Below are positions 12,317 through 18,923 of a DNA stretch of 21,492 bases, in pieces. This DNA comes from a virus: positions 1 through 21,492 of IMG/VR virus record IMGVR_UViG_3300033141_001781, one strand, 5' to 3'. Position numbers and translations under genes: made by a program. Numbering within the stretch: position 1 is the first letter of the stretch; each line of letters starts with the position of its first letter. The notes under the pieces were generated by a model. It was not told where the DNA came from. It saw only the letters and a program-made list of their open reading frames with translations, and searched no databases.

Positions 12317-12844
12317 ATGGCTGAGAAACAGACACCTATTGCTGACGTGGTGCTGCGAGGGATCATGGTGGGCGGGGGGTTGATCATGTTGTTCGTGCTG
12401 ACCGCGATGGTCCTGGCACCGCTGGCTAAAGTTGGCCGCCAGCCGACGAAGGCTGAGCGATGGCGGGAAGGCAGACTTGACGGTAGACAGCGGAAGGTCG
12501 CCCGGAGCCACACGTCGAATCAGCACGTAAAGATCGGCGAGGTGGCGGTTATCCGGGTCGACACCTGCGGGGGAACAACGGCTGGGTCACATGATCGCAT
12601 GACCCAACTACTCGCCGCGAAGGACTTTCGCGGAGTGGGACAAATGGTGTTGAGGGGAGAGGTTGTCATGCTGAAACAGGGAACGCGGGTGCGCAAGATT
12701 GGCTGGGGATTGTTTAGCAATGAGGTGCGCGTTCTCGATGGACCAGTGACCGGCCGAGCCTGCTTCGTGGCGCGGGAGTTCCTAGCCCCGGCATCAGGCA
12801 ATGGCTCTGCTAATGCCGGAGTAACGAGTGGGCGGCGAAATTGA
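12317..12844 (+). CDS. Membrane-anchored hypothetical protein with SH3-like tail
   Basis: ATG 12317 follows GGGAGG (12305-12310) by six bases and is preferred to the upstream in-frame ATG 12260. The 175-residue product has a short polar N-terminus, one membrane helix (about residues 14-35, IMVGGGLIMLFVLTAMVLAP), then a basic linker. A beta-rich C-terminal domain follows (GEVAVIRVDTCGG, GEVVMLKQGTRVRKIGW, EVRVLDGPVTGRACFV) that looks like an SH3-type barrel. It is probably anchored in the inner membrane with the domain in the cytoplasm or periplasm. No family is recognised. Confidence 0.6.
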   Translation: MAEKQTPIADVVLRGIMVGGGLIMLFVLTAMVLAPLAKVGRQPTKAERWREGRLDGRQRKVARSHTSNQHVKIGEVAVIRVDTCGGTTAGSHDRMTQLLAAKDFRGVGQMVLRGEVVMLKQGTRVRKIGWGLFSNEVRVLDGPVTGRACFVAREFLAPASGNGSANAGVTSGRRN

Positions 12845-12992
12845 GCACGGCGAAACGAAGTCGCGCTGACAACCACGGGGAGGCAGTTGTGGGACCAATA
12901 GGCGGGGGCGTTTCTTAGCTTCGACCTCACAATGGAGAGCTGACGTTTGGTAGCGTTTGCAAACATCACGCGACCCTTGCCGGAGGAGAGCA

Positions 12993-13042
12993 AGTGCTCT
13001 ACAAGCTGACTGACGGGAACGATCAGACTTACGGCGGCTGCC
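12993..13042 (+). repeat. 50-bp direct repeat, copy 1 (copy 2 at 14833-14882)
   Basis: Forty-seven of 50 bases are identical to 14833-14882, in the same orientation. The two copies flank the C5 methyltransferase/HNH locus. Confidence 0.85.
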
Positions 13043-13062
13043 GGTGCCTGGTGATTCGATAG
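12994..13062 (+). pseudogene. Remnant of the 14678-type gene (gene fragment)
   Basis: The frame here reads VLYKLTDGNDQTYGGC and ends at TAG 13060-13062. The same protein segment occurs inside the 14678 gene (VLYKLTDGNDQTFGGC). Fifty bases match at 47 positions. A GGAGGAG site lies just before GTG 12994, but only 22 codons follow, so it is more likely the leftover of a lost copy. The gap 12845-13072 holds nothing else that I can identify. Confidence 0.55.
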
Positions 13063-13072
13063 ATAACGTGCC

Positions 13073-14617
13073 ATGCGTCAACACCTAATTACCGTTGGAA
13101 GTTTGTTTTCGGGGATCGGGGGAATCGAACTTGGTTTGGAGAGGGCATCCAATGAATACGCGCGGTTCCAAACCGTCTGGCAATGCGAATGTGATGAGTA
13201 CGCGCAGAAGGTACTTGCGAAGCACTGGCCTGCCGTCAGGCGGTGGGGGGACGTGCGGAGGTTTCCTCCCGACCACGATAGCTTCAACTGGCGGGTTGAC
13301 CTCATTTGCGGTGGTTTCCCCTGCCAGCCGGTTAGCTGTGCTGGAAGACGCTCTGGCGAAGCGGATGAAAGGTGGCTCTGGGACGAAATGCGTCGAGTTT
13401 GCCAGATACTCCGCCCAACATGGGTGCTGGTTGAAAACGTCCCAGGGCTACTATCAGCAAGAGATGTTCAAGGAAGGCGGGGGGGCCTGTTCGGAAGAGT
13501 GGTCCGAGACCTGGCCTCGCTCGGGTATCGTGTCCAATGGGACTGCATATCGGCGGCCTCCGTTGGTGCCCCGCATATCAGGGACCGGGTGTTCATTCTG
13601 GGGCACGGTGCAGGCGCACGAGAGGGCACAGAGTCCACGGAAGGTAGACCACGGGGTACAGTTGGCGAATCAGGTAGCCGGTATCACCCAAACGCCGTCT
13701 GCCGAAACTGTGGATACGGATGGGACGATTGCACCTGCATCTTGCCTGGACCATTTGTCTCACCAGATCTTCCCGACGCCAGCCGCAAGGGACTGGCGCT
13801 CGGACAGCAGCCCGCAGACCGATGCGGGACTATACGGCAAAAAAGGCAAGCCCTTGCCGCGGGCAGTTGGTGGTCAACTCTCGCCGGGTTTTGCAGAATG
13901 GCTCATGGGGTTTCCGAAAGATTGGACGAAGCTGGAGGAATGAGCCATGACGGTGAGAAAAGACGATTCCGGGAAGTGCTGTGCCGCTTGCGGCAAACCC
14001 TTACTGAGGAGGCGTATCGGCCGACGGCTGGAAGACAGGGCAGTATTCCTCCGCCGGAAATACTGCAACCGCCGTTGCACGGCCAGGGGCCAGCGGAAGG
14101 CGAAGGTGCAAGCCGAGACGCTACACTGGAGGGCGAGGCGTTTCCGGGCCGACAAATGCGAGATGTGCGGGGCAACAAAGAAGCTGTCCCTCCATTACAA
14201 GGACGGCAACCCAAAAAACAACCGCAAGTCCAATCGAATGACCTTGTGTGGCTCGTGTCACACTCGCTGGCATTGGGAACATGGAAAGACGACGCCGGCA
14301 TCCGAACGGTTTTGCGAAGTGTGCGGGATGCCTGCTCGCAAATTGCAGTGGTGCCAGAAGCACTATCAGCGTTTCCGCAAGTATGGAAGTCCCTGTCTCA
14401 CGAAGAGAAGGGCTGGTGCATCCTATGCGCTTGTGGAGGACCGTGGGTAAGTGAATGGCCTGGTCAGTCACGAGTTGAAACGGGGATTCCCAGTCGGATA
14501 CACCGACTTAGATGCCTCGGAAACGCCGTTGTACCCCAAGTAGCGGAGTTCATAGGAAACATGATACTAGAGATAAAAAATGAGGATGTCGTACCTGTGC
14601 AGCCGCTACCTCTTTGA
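13073..14617 (+). CDS. C5-cytosine DNA methyltransferase with a nested HNH gene
   Basis: A 514-residue frame from ATG 13073. Standard motifs are clear: motif I LFSGIGGIELGLE (11-23), motif IV GGFPCQPVS with catalytic C84, motif VI ENVPG (121-125), motif VIII RDRVFI (170-175) and, far away, the motif IX/X region RLRCLGNAVVPQVAEFIG (478-495). It transfers a methyl group to C5 of cytosine in DNA. Related phage enzymes pass from an AHGVxxRxD segment straight into RLxxLGNAVVPQ. Here AHGVSERLD (278-285) and RLRCLGN are separated by about 190 residues, and that stretch coincides with an HNH gene in another frame (13947-14450). The frame stays open, so a longer enzyme may still be made, but its activity is uncertain. 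No good ribosome site precedes the start. Confidence 0.8.
   Translation: MRQHLITVGSLFSGIGGIELGLERASNEYARFQTVWQCECDEYAQKVLAKHWPAVRRWGDVRRFPPDHDSFNWRVDLICGGFPCQPVSCAGRRSGEADERWLWDEMRRVCQILRPTWVLVENVPGLLSARDVQGRRGGLFGRVVRDLASLGYRVQWDCISAASVGAPHIRDRVFILGHGAGAREGTESTEGRPRGTVGESGSRYHPNAVCRNCGYGWDDCTCILPGPFVSPDLPDASRKGLALGQQPADRCGTIRQKRQALAAGSWWSTLAGFCRMAHGVSERLDEAGGMSHDGEKRRFREVLCRLRQTLTEEAYRPTAGRQGSIPPPEILQPPLHGQGPAEGEGASRDATLEGEAFPGRQMRDVRGNKEAVPPLQGRQPKKQPQVQSNDLVWLVSHSLALGTWKDDAGIRTVLRSVRDACSQIAVVPEALSAFPQVWKSLSHEEKGWCILCACGGPWVSEWPGQSRVETGIPSRIHRLRCLGNAVVPQVAEFIGNMILEIKNEDVVPVQPLPL
13152..13943 (+). CDS. Alternate-frame ORF within the C5 methyltransferase
   Basis: An open frame of 263 codons from ATG 13152, which has GGAGAG eight bases upstream, to TGA 13941-13943. 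It lies wholly inside the methyltransferase in another frame. It reads SETWPRSGIVSNGTAYRRPP, then LVPRISGTG, then FPTPAARDW, then GGQLSPGFAEWLMGFPKDWT. I recall this set from many proteins annotated as phage C5 methyltransferase C-terminal regions. Its end carries the GGAGG site for the HNH gene that starts four bases later, as if the two formed an operon. It may be a translated partner, a C-terminal half reached by frameshift, or an old overprinted frame. It has no catalytic motif of its own. Confidence 0.4.
   Translation: MNTRGSKPSGNANVMSTRRRYLRSTGLPSGGGGTCGGFLPTTIASTGGLTSFAVVSPASRLAVLEDALAKRMKGGSGTKCVEFARYSAQHGCWLKTSQGYYQQEMFKEGGGACSEEWSETWPRSGIVSNGTAYRRPPLVPRISGTGCSFWGTVQAHERAQSPRKVDHGVQLANQVAGITQTPSAETVDTDGTIAPASCLDHLSHQIFPTPAARDWRSDSSPQTDAGLYGKKGKPLPRAVGGQLSPGFAEWLMGFPKDWTKLEE
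13947..14450 (+). CDS. HNH endonuclease nested in the methyltransferase
   Basis: A 167-residue protein from ATG 13947, eight bases after GGAGG (13934-13938). Three metal-binding pieces are seen. An N-terminal CAACGKP with C40 and C44 forms a zinc ribbon. The HNH core follows (C71-x2-C74, LSLHYKDGN with H83, N91/N92, LCGSCH at 100-105). A C-terminal CEVCGMPARKLQWCQKHY with RKYGSPC is a finger often fused to phage HNH proteins. It is a DNA nuclease of homing type. It is written in another frame over the region that splits conserved segments of the methyltransferase, which points to insertion by homing into the methyltransferase gene. Confidence 0.8.
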   Translation: MTVRKDDSGKCCAACGKPLLRRRIGRRLEDRAVFLRRKYCNRRCTARGQRKAKVQAETLHWRARRFRADKCEMCGATKKLSLHYKDGNPKNNRKSNRMTLCGSCHTRWHWEHGKTTPASERFCEVCGMPARKLQWCQKHYQRFRKYGSPCLTKRRAGASYALVEDRG

Positions 14618-14677
14618 TCGCAAGGAGCCGTGATGGCTGCCGGTTACTGAATTGCAGGCATGGGGAGGGTGCCGCAA

Positions 14678-15475
14678 ATGGAAGGGGCCTGCGAGAGTTG
14701 TGGCGGGTACGCCGCGATACACTGGGAAGGCAAATGCCACGCCTGCTGCCTGAGAAAGCCGGGCTATGCGCGGCATTTGGAGGACGAGGTCAAACGACTG
14801 CGGTTGCGAGTCAGCCAACCGGAAGCAAAGCGAGTGCTCTACAAACTGACTGACGGGAACGATCAGACATTCGGCGGCTGCCAATGGGGCGAGGGTGTCG
14901 AGAACACCGCGCCAGGCACGGGGGAGTTATGCACGGCCGGTTGGCTTCACGCCTGCACCGATCCGCTGCTGGCCGTCATGCTGAACCCGATTTATGCCGA
15001 TCTCGACCTCACCACGGCCCACCTATGGGAGGCCGAGGGCGATGTCGGGCGGGACGATCACGGGTTGCAAGTCGGTTGCACGCGGTTGAAGACCTTGCGG
15101 CGGATCGCGTTGCCGAGCGTATCGTTGGAGGCGCGGATTCGCTTTGGGATTTGCTGTGCGCTGGCTGTTTGCGAAGAGCCGCCTTGGATTGCATGGGCTA
15201 ACGGTTGGCTATCGGGGCGTGATCACAGTAGCCGATCAGCGTGGGGGGCGTGGGCGTCGGCGGAGGCGGAGGCGGCACGGGGGGCGGCGTGGTTAGCGTC
15301 GGCATCGGCGGCGGAGGCGGCGGCATGGTCGACGTGGGCGGCGTGGGCGTCGGCGGGGGCGGCGGCGTGGGCGGCATCGGCGGCGGGGGCTGCACAGCTC
15401 GATCTCGCCCGGCTGGCGCGTGAGGCCATCGAGGCGGAAGGTGGGAAGGATGACGACGCGAACAGGGGCCAGTAG
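14678..15475 (+). CDS. Phage protein with zinc finger and Ala/Trp-rich tail
   Basis: ATG 14678 is seven bases after GGGAGGG and preferred to ATG 14660. The 265-residue product has three parts. First is an N-terminal finger (C5, C8, C20, C23). A central domain follows (YKLTDGNDQTFGGCQWGEG, then APGTGELCTAGWLHACTDPL, then LWEAEGDVGRDDHGLQVGC, then EEPPWIAWANGWLSG). The tail is about 60 residues of A, W, S and E (roughly 190-250). I recall the central domain from other phage proteins that also end in alanine-rich tails, but know no function for it. The tail DNA (15241-15405) is an irregular GGCGGNG-type repeat. A fragment of the same gene lies at 12994-13062. Confidence 0.7.
   Translation: MEGACESCGGYAAIHWEGKCHACCLRKPGYARHLEDEVKRLRLRVSQPEAKRVLYKLTDGNDQTFGGCQWGEGVENTAPGTGELCTAGWLHACTDPLLAVMLNPIYADLDLTTAHLWEAEGDVGRDDHGLQVGCTRLKTLRRIALPSVSLEARIRFGICCALAVCEEPPWIAWANGWLSGRDHSSRSAWGAWASAEAEAARGAAWLASASAAEAAAWSTWAAWASAGAAAWAASAAGAAQLDLARLAREAIEAEGGKDDDANRGQ
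14833..14882 (+). repeat. 50-bp direct repeat, copy 2 (copy 1 at 12993-13042)
   Basis: This copy lies in the intact 14678 gene (codons for VLYKLTDGNDQTFGGC). It differs from copy 1 at three bases. Confidence 0.85.
15241..15405. repeat. Low-complexity GC-rich repeat coding an Ala/Trp/Ser tail
   Basis: Short units of the form GCGTGGGCGTCGGCGGC recur irregularly and encode repeats such as WAAWASA and AEAAAW. All other frames of this stretch also look repetitive, so long open frames there are artefacts. Confidence 0.8.
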
Positions 15476-15491
15476 ACTGGGAGGATGTGTT

Positions 15492-15947
15492 GTGGGCAAG
15501 AAAATCCGACGCATCACAACCAAAATGCTGATCGACGCAGGCGCCAACCCGAATTGCGGGTCTGTGCGGACCTTCCGCGAGGAGTGGCCCCACGGTGCCG
15601 AGCTAACAGAAGCCAACCTTGATAGAGCCATCAAGCTTGGTTTGCCGGTCGGTTGGCTGGGCCGAGTCGTGGACGCCCTGACCTGCGGGCCGTACAGAGA
15701 GGCCGTCAGGTCAGCCGAGGCGGTGTACGAACGGACGTGCAGCCAAGCGTGCCAAGCGTGGGCGGCCTGCGAAGAGGCCGTCGGGGCAGCCGAGGCGGCT
15801 TGTGGAGTGGTGGTGGCGCAGGCCGACGCCGCCTATGACGAGGCAATCGAGGAAGCCGAGGCGGCCTATCGCGAGGCGGTCATCGTATTGCTGCGCAAAA
15901 TCATCAATCAGGAGGCAGGAGGCAGGGATTGGGGGGCTGACCCCTGA
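15492..15947 (+). CDS. Phage protein with Ala/Glu heptad-like tail
   Basis: GTG 15492 has GGGAGG (15479-15484) seven bases upstream and is preferred to GTG 15420. The 151-residue product begins with a basic part (GKKIRRITTKMLIDAGANPN), then EWPHGAELTEANLDRAIKLG, which resembles the N-terminus of small phage proteins carrying repetitive A/E/Y tails. The second half repeats patterns such as AAYDEAIEEAEAAYREAV and is probably a long coiled helix. The last codons, including the stop, are made by a heptamer array (15909-15950). Function is unknown. Confidence 0.6.
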   Translation: MGKKIRRITTKMLIDAGANPNCGSVRTFREEWPHGAELTEANLDRAIKLGLPVGWLGRVVDALTCGPYREAVRSAEAVYERTCSQACQAWAACEEAVGAAEAACGVVVAQADAAYDEAIEEAEAAYREAVIVLLRKIINQEAGGRDWGADP

Positions 15948-15950
15948 CCC
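15909..15950. repeat. Heptamer array with two unit types
   Basis: Six consecutive 7-base units: three like CAGGAGG, one G-rich, then two CTGACCC. The second CTGACCC contains the TGA stop of the 15492 gene. This is the same unit as at 163-202, again acting as a gene end. Confidence 0.8.
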
Positions 15951-15967
15951 AAAGGGGACCGTGGCGC

Positions 15968-16909
15968 GTGGCTGGATCGCACTGGGTACGAGTGACGAAA
16001 GCGCATCCCTGCAAAGTCTGCGGGAAGCGACAGTGGTGCCGGGTGAGCGAGGACGGGTCGACGGCCCATTGCATGCGGCTGGAAAGCGATCATCCTTGGC
16101 CGGGTCCGGCCGGCGGCTGGCTGCACAAACTCAATGGCGACAAGATCGACCTGCCCCCACCGAGGCGGGAGAAGCCGAAGGCGGTCCGCGACTGGACGGC
16201 GGAGGCCCGCCGGAACTACTTGCATCCCCAGGCCGGCGCCATGCGGGAGTACCTGGCCGAGACGCTTGGCCTGTCGGTCGACGTACTGGAGAGATTTCGC
16301 GTGGGCTGGACGTGGCAGCAGTGGAGCCGGGACTTCGGCTGCGAATACTCGACGTGGCCAACGCGGGACGCGAAAGGGATGGTGACCGGCGTGTCGCTAC
16401 GGGCGAGGGACGGAAAGAAGCTGATGATGCGGGGCAGCACGGCCGGTCTTTTCTACTGTCGTGGCTGGCAAAAACTTTCCGATACGATATATATTCCGGA
16501 GGGCGCGACGGATGCGGCGGCCCTGACGGCGATGGGCCTGTCGGCAGTCGGGCGTGCGAGCAACCTGTCTGCCCCGTGGCTGCCGGATCTGCTAATGGCC
16601 CACCGCGACCGCGAGATTGTTGTACTGGGGGAGCACGATCGGGTGGAGCCCGGCGTGCGCCCTGGATGCCTGCCTGGCTGCCATGGATGTTCGGCCTGCT
16701 GGCCCGGCCGACACGGCGCGGAGACGGTAGCCGAGGTGCTTGCCGGTCGGTTGCGGCGGGCCGTGACCTGGTGGGTCCTGGCCCTCAAGGACGTGCGGGT
16801 CTGGGCCGCGGAGAACTTGGACTGGTCGACGGCGGACCGCGCGGCAATAGAGTTCAGCCTGGACGACTTCGAGCCGGCCTTGGTGGGTGTGGCGGATGTC
16901 AGGAGTTAG
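15968..16909 (+). CDS. Primase-like protein with zinc site and TOPRIM domain
   Basis: A 313-residue protein from GTG 15968; GTG 15961 nearby is out of frame. The N-terminal zinc site is C15-x2-C18, C24 and C35 (HPCKVCGKRQWC, then AHC), as in primases that read DNA templates. A linker and a helical part follow (LAETLGLSVDVLERFRVGW). Next is a TOPRIM domain: IYIPEGATDAAAL with E178, VGRASNLSAPW, and IVVLGEHD with D224. These are the expected metal-binding acids. It probably makes RNA primers at the phage fork, possibly with a separate helicase outside the window. An extra cysteine cluster (C234, C238, C241, C244) may bind another zinc. The protein has no helicase domain. Confidence 0.8.
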   Translation: MAGSHWVRVTKAHPCKVCGKRQWCRVSEDGSTAHCMRLESDHPWPGPAGGWLHKLNGDKIDLPPPRREKPKAVRDWTAEARRNYLHPQAGAMREYLAETLGLSVDVLERFRVGWTWQQWSRDFGCEYSTWPTRDAKGMVTGVSLRARDGKKLMMRGSTAGLFYCRGWQKLSDTIYIPEGATDAAALTAMGLSAVGRASNLSAPWLPDLLMAHRDREIVVLGEHDRVEPGVRPGCLPGCHGCSACWPGRHGAETVAEVLAGRLRRAVTWWVLALKDVRVWAAENLDWSTADRAAIEFSLDDFEPALVGVADVRS

Positions 16910-16913
16910 AAGC

Positions 16914-16948
16914 CAGGGATCAGGAGTCAGGGGGCAGGAGTCAGGGCT
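16914..16948. repeat. Heptamer array, unit CAGGRNT
   Basis: Five consecutive 7-base units near CAGGAGT or CAGGGNT, directly after the primase stop (16907-16909) and before the ParB-methyltransferase start. It fills most of the gap 16910-16982. A possible -10-like TACACT lies at 16971-16976. Confidence 0.8.
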
Positions 16949-16982
16949 GCCACCTGGCCCCGGATTCCTGTACACTGGAGCT

Positions 16983-18254
16983 ATGGCGGATCAGATCTGC
17001 AAGGTGAACCCTAAGCTGCACGGCTTCCTCGTGCCGGTCGGAGAACTGCGCGAGGACGACATGAATCCGGTCACTCACGACCAACGAAACCTGGACGCGA
17101 TGCGCCGGTCGCTCGAGGCTTACGGTCAGCAAAAGCCGGTCGTGCATAGGGGCGGCATGGTGCTCGCCGGCAACGGGCTGCTACGGTCGGCGATGGCGAT
17201 GGGCTGGACGCACGTGGCAGCGGTCGAGTCGGACCTGGACGATGACGCCGCGATGGCGGGCTACAAGATCGCCGACAACAAGACGTCGGACCTGCACGCC
17301 TGGGATTGGGGGGCGACCGGCAAGCTGCTGGAAGAGTTAAAGGCCGCCGACTTCGACCTCCTCGCAACGGGATTTGACGAAGACAAGATCAACGAGTTGC
17401 TGCCGCAGTCTGAGCCTGATGCTCCTTCACCGCAGATCGACCGTGCGGCCGAGCTACAAGCCGAGTGGGGGACCAAGCTGGGGCAGCTCTGGGAGATCCC
17501 CGGCAAGGCGGGTGTGCATCGGCTGCTGTGCGGGGACTCGACGAAGGCGGAGGATGTGGAACGGGTGATGGGGGGGCAACAAACAAAGCTGTTGGTAACA
17601 TCACCGCCATATTGGGTTGGGAAAGAATATGAGGCCGAGAAAACATGGAATGAAGTACAAAGCTTCGTTAACCGCTGTGCGCTAGCCTGGCCGGCAGTTT
17701 GCTCTCATCGGATAGTCATCAATACAGGCGCGCCGCAGGCGGCGCACTTGACAGGCAAGCCTGCACACATCCGGCTCCTCTTGGATGAATGGCAGAGGGA
17801 ATTTGGAACTGTTGGATTGCTTTTGAGATATGCTCGCATCTGGACGAAGAGCGGAGGTTTATGTCACACGAAGCCAGAAAGCGATTGCATCGATCAACAC
17901 TGGGAGTTCATCGGCATGTTCTATCGCCCCGAAACGTACGAAGGGCAGAGACGATGTGGGGAGCCGTGGGCTACGAATGGAATCTGGAATGACATTCCCG
18001 GCACCGCACAGAGGGAACATTCCGCACCATTCCACCTAGAAGTTCCGTCGCGGAACATTCGTTTGCATAGCGATCCAAGCGATGTAATTCTTGACCCCTT
18101 CCTCGGCTCCGGGACCACAATGGTGGCGGCTGAGCAGTTGGGGCGGGTCTGTCGTGGAATCGACATCGAGCCCAAGTACGTCGCAGTGGCCTTGCAGCGG
18201 ATGAAAGATATGGGCCTCTCCCCGAAATTAGCCGAAGGGGCACCCGTAAAGTGA
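16983..18254 (+). CDS. ParB-domain DNA methyltransferase (SPPY type)
   Basis: A 423-residue protein from ATG 16983, with GGAG close upstream. Residues 1-140 form a ParB-like domain (NPVTHDQRNLDAMRRSLEAY, PVVHRGGMVLAGNGLLRSAM, GYKIADNKTSDL). A linker follows, then a beta-class methyltransferase: LLCGDSTK, catalytic SPPY (207-210), a middle target region (220-360) and AdoMet-binding LDPFLGSGTTM (371-378 is DPFLGSGT) with GIDIEPKYVAVALQRM. SPPY is typical of N4-cytosine enzymes but also occurs in some N6-adenine enzymes. The target region (17580-18080) looks less GC-rich than the flanks, as though exchanged from another source. It is probably for protection of phage DNA. Confidence 0.85.
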   Translation: MADQICKVNPKLHGFLVPVGELREDDMNPVTHDQRNLDAMRRSLEAYGQQKPVVHRGGMVLAGNGLLRSAMAMGWTHVAAVESDLDDDAAMAGYKIADNKTSDLHAWDWGATGKLLEELKAADFDLLATGFDEDKINELLPQSEPDAPSPQIDRAAELQAEWGTKLGQLWEIPGKAGVHRLLCGDSTKAEDVERVMGGQQTKLLVTSPPYWVGKEYEAEKTWNEVQSFVNRCALAWPAVCSHRIVINTGAPQAAHLTGKPAHIRLLLDEWQREFGTVGLLLRYARIWTKSGGLCHTKPESDCIDQHWEFIGMFYRPETYEGQRRCGEPWATNGIWNDIPGTAQREHSAPFHLEVPSRNIRLHSDPSDVILDPFLGSGTTMVAAEQLGRVCRGIDIEPKYVAVALQRMKDMGLSPKLAEGAPVK

Positions 18255-18286
18255 GGGGTGGTTCTGAATAACCATAGGCCAGCCAA

Positions 18287-18922
18287 ATGCCTATCAAGCC
18301 GAACCAGTGGAAGCACAAGAAGTCGACGGCGCTGATCCAGAGGGAGAAGGATATCGCCCAGGTGGCCGAGCTGCACCTGGAGGGCCTGACCTTCCGGGAG
18401 ATTGGAGCCCGGCTGGGGATGGCCGTGGCTAGGGCCCACGCCCGGTATCGGGAGGCGATCGAGCGGTACAAGGAGCGGGCGGCCGAAGCCCACGACGCGA
18501 GAGTGGCGGCCTACCGGGCGAAACGGGAGTTCCTATACCGGGAGGCGATCGCGGCGTGGCGGCGATCGCAGGTCGAGCAGGAGCGGAAGCGGGCCCGGAA
18601 GCGGCAGCCGGACGGGGATGGGAAGGGCGGGTTCACCGAGGAGGAGATCGAGGTCAAGAAGCTATTGGGTGACCCGCGGTACCTTGCCGAGGCCAGCAAG
18701 CAGCTTGACGCCCTGGCGAGACTCGACGCCTTCGACGCCCCACAGAAGCACGAGCTGTCCGGCAAGGATGGACAGCCGATCAATCTGTTCCAACTACTAT
18801 TGCAGGCCCCGACGGAGCCGGCCGTGGAGATCGGCGAGGACGGCGAGGAGCACGTTATCGAGGCGTCATCCACGCCGTGCCTGCCGGACGGAGGCAATGG
18901 GGACGGGTTCGAGGACCTGTGA
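18287..18922 (+). CDS. Putative terminase small subunit or HTH protein
   Basis: A 211-residue protein from ATG 18287. It has a basic N-terminus, then a helix-turn-helix (LHLEGLTFREIGARLGMAVARA), a long charged helical region (RYKERAAEAHDARVAAYRAKR, then WRRSQVEQERKRARKRQ), and an acidic tail. DNA-binding HTH plus a coiled oligomerisation part is the usual build of TerS proteins, which find the packaging site and hand DNA to TerL. The gene lies about 1.5 kb before TerL, with only one gene between. The identity is inferred from context and fold; a regulatory role is possible. The ribosome site is weak. Confidence 0.6.
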   Translation: MPIKPNQWKHKKSTALIQREKDIAQVAELHLEGLTFREIGARLGMAVARAHARYREAIERYKERAAEAHDARVAAYRAKREFLYREAIAAWRRSQVEQERKRARKRQPDGDGKGGFTEEEIEVKKLLGDPRYLAEASKQLDALARLDAFDAPQKHELSGKDGQPINLFQLLLQAPTEPAVEIGEDGEEHVIEASSTPCLPDGGNGDGFEDL

Positions 18923-18923
18923 A

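Noticed and set aside
15802-16909. Open + frame of several hundred codons overlapping the primase
   Set aside because: It is in another frame than the zinc and TOPRIM motifs and shows no family likeness; it is a shadow of the GC-rich third codon positions.
18402-18923. N-terminal extension of the DPPY methyltransferase frame
   Set aside because: It overlaps the terminase-small-like gene and has no family sequence; the methyltransferase motifs begin right after GTG 18924.
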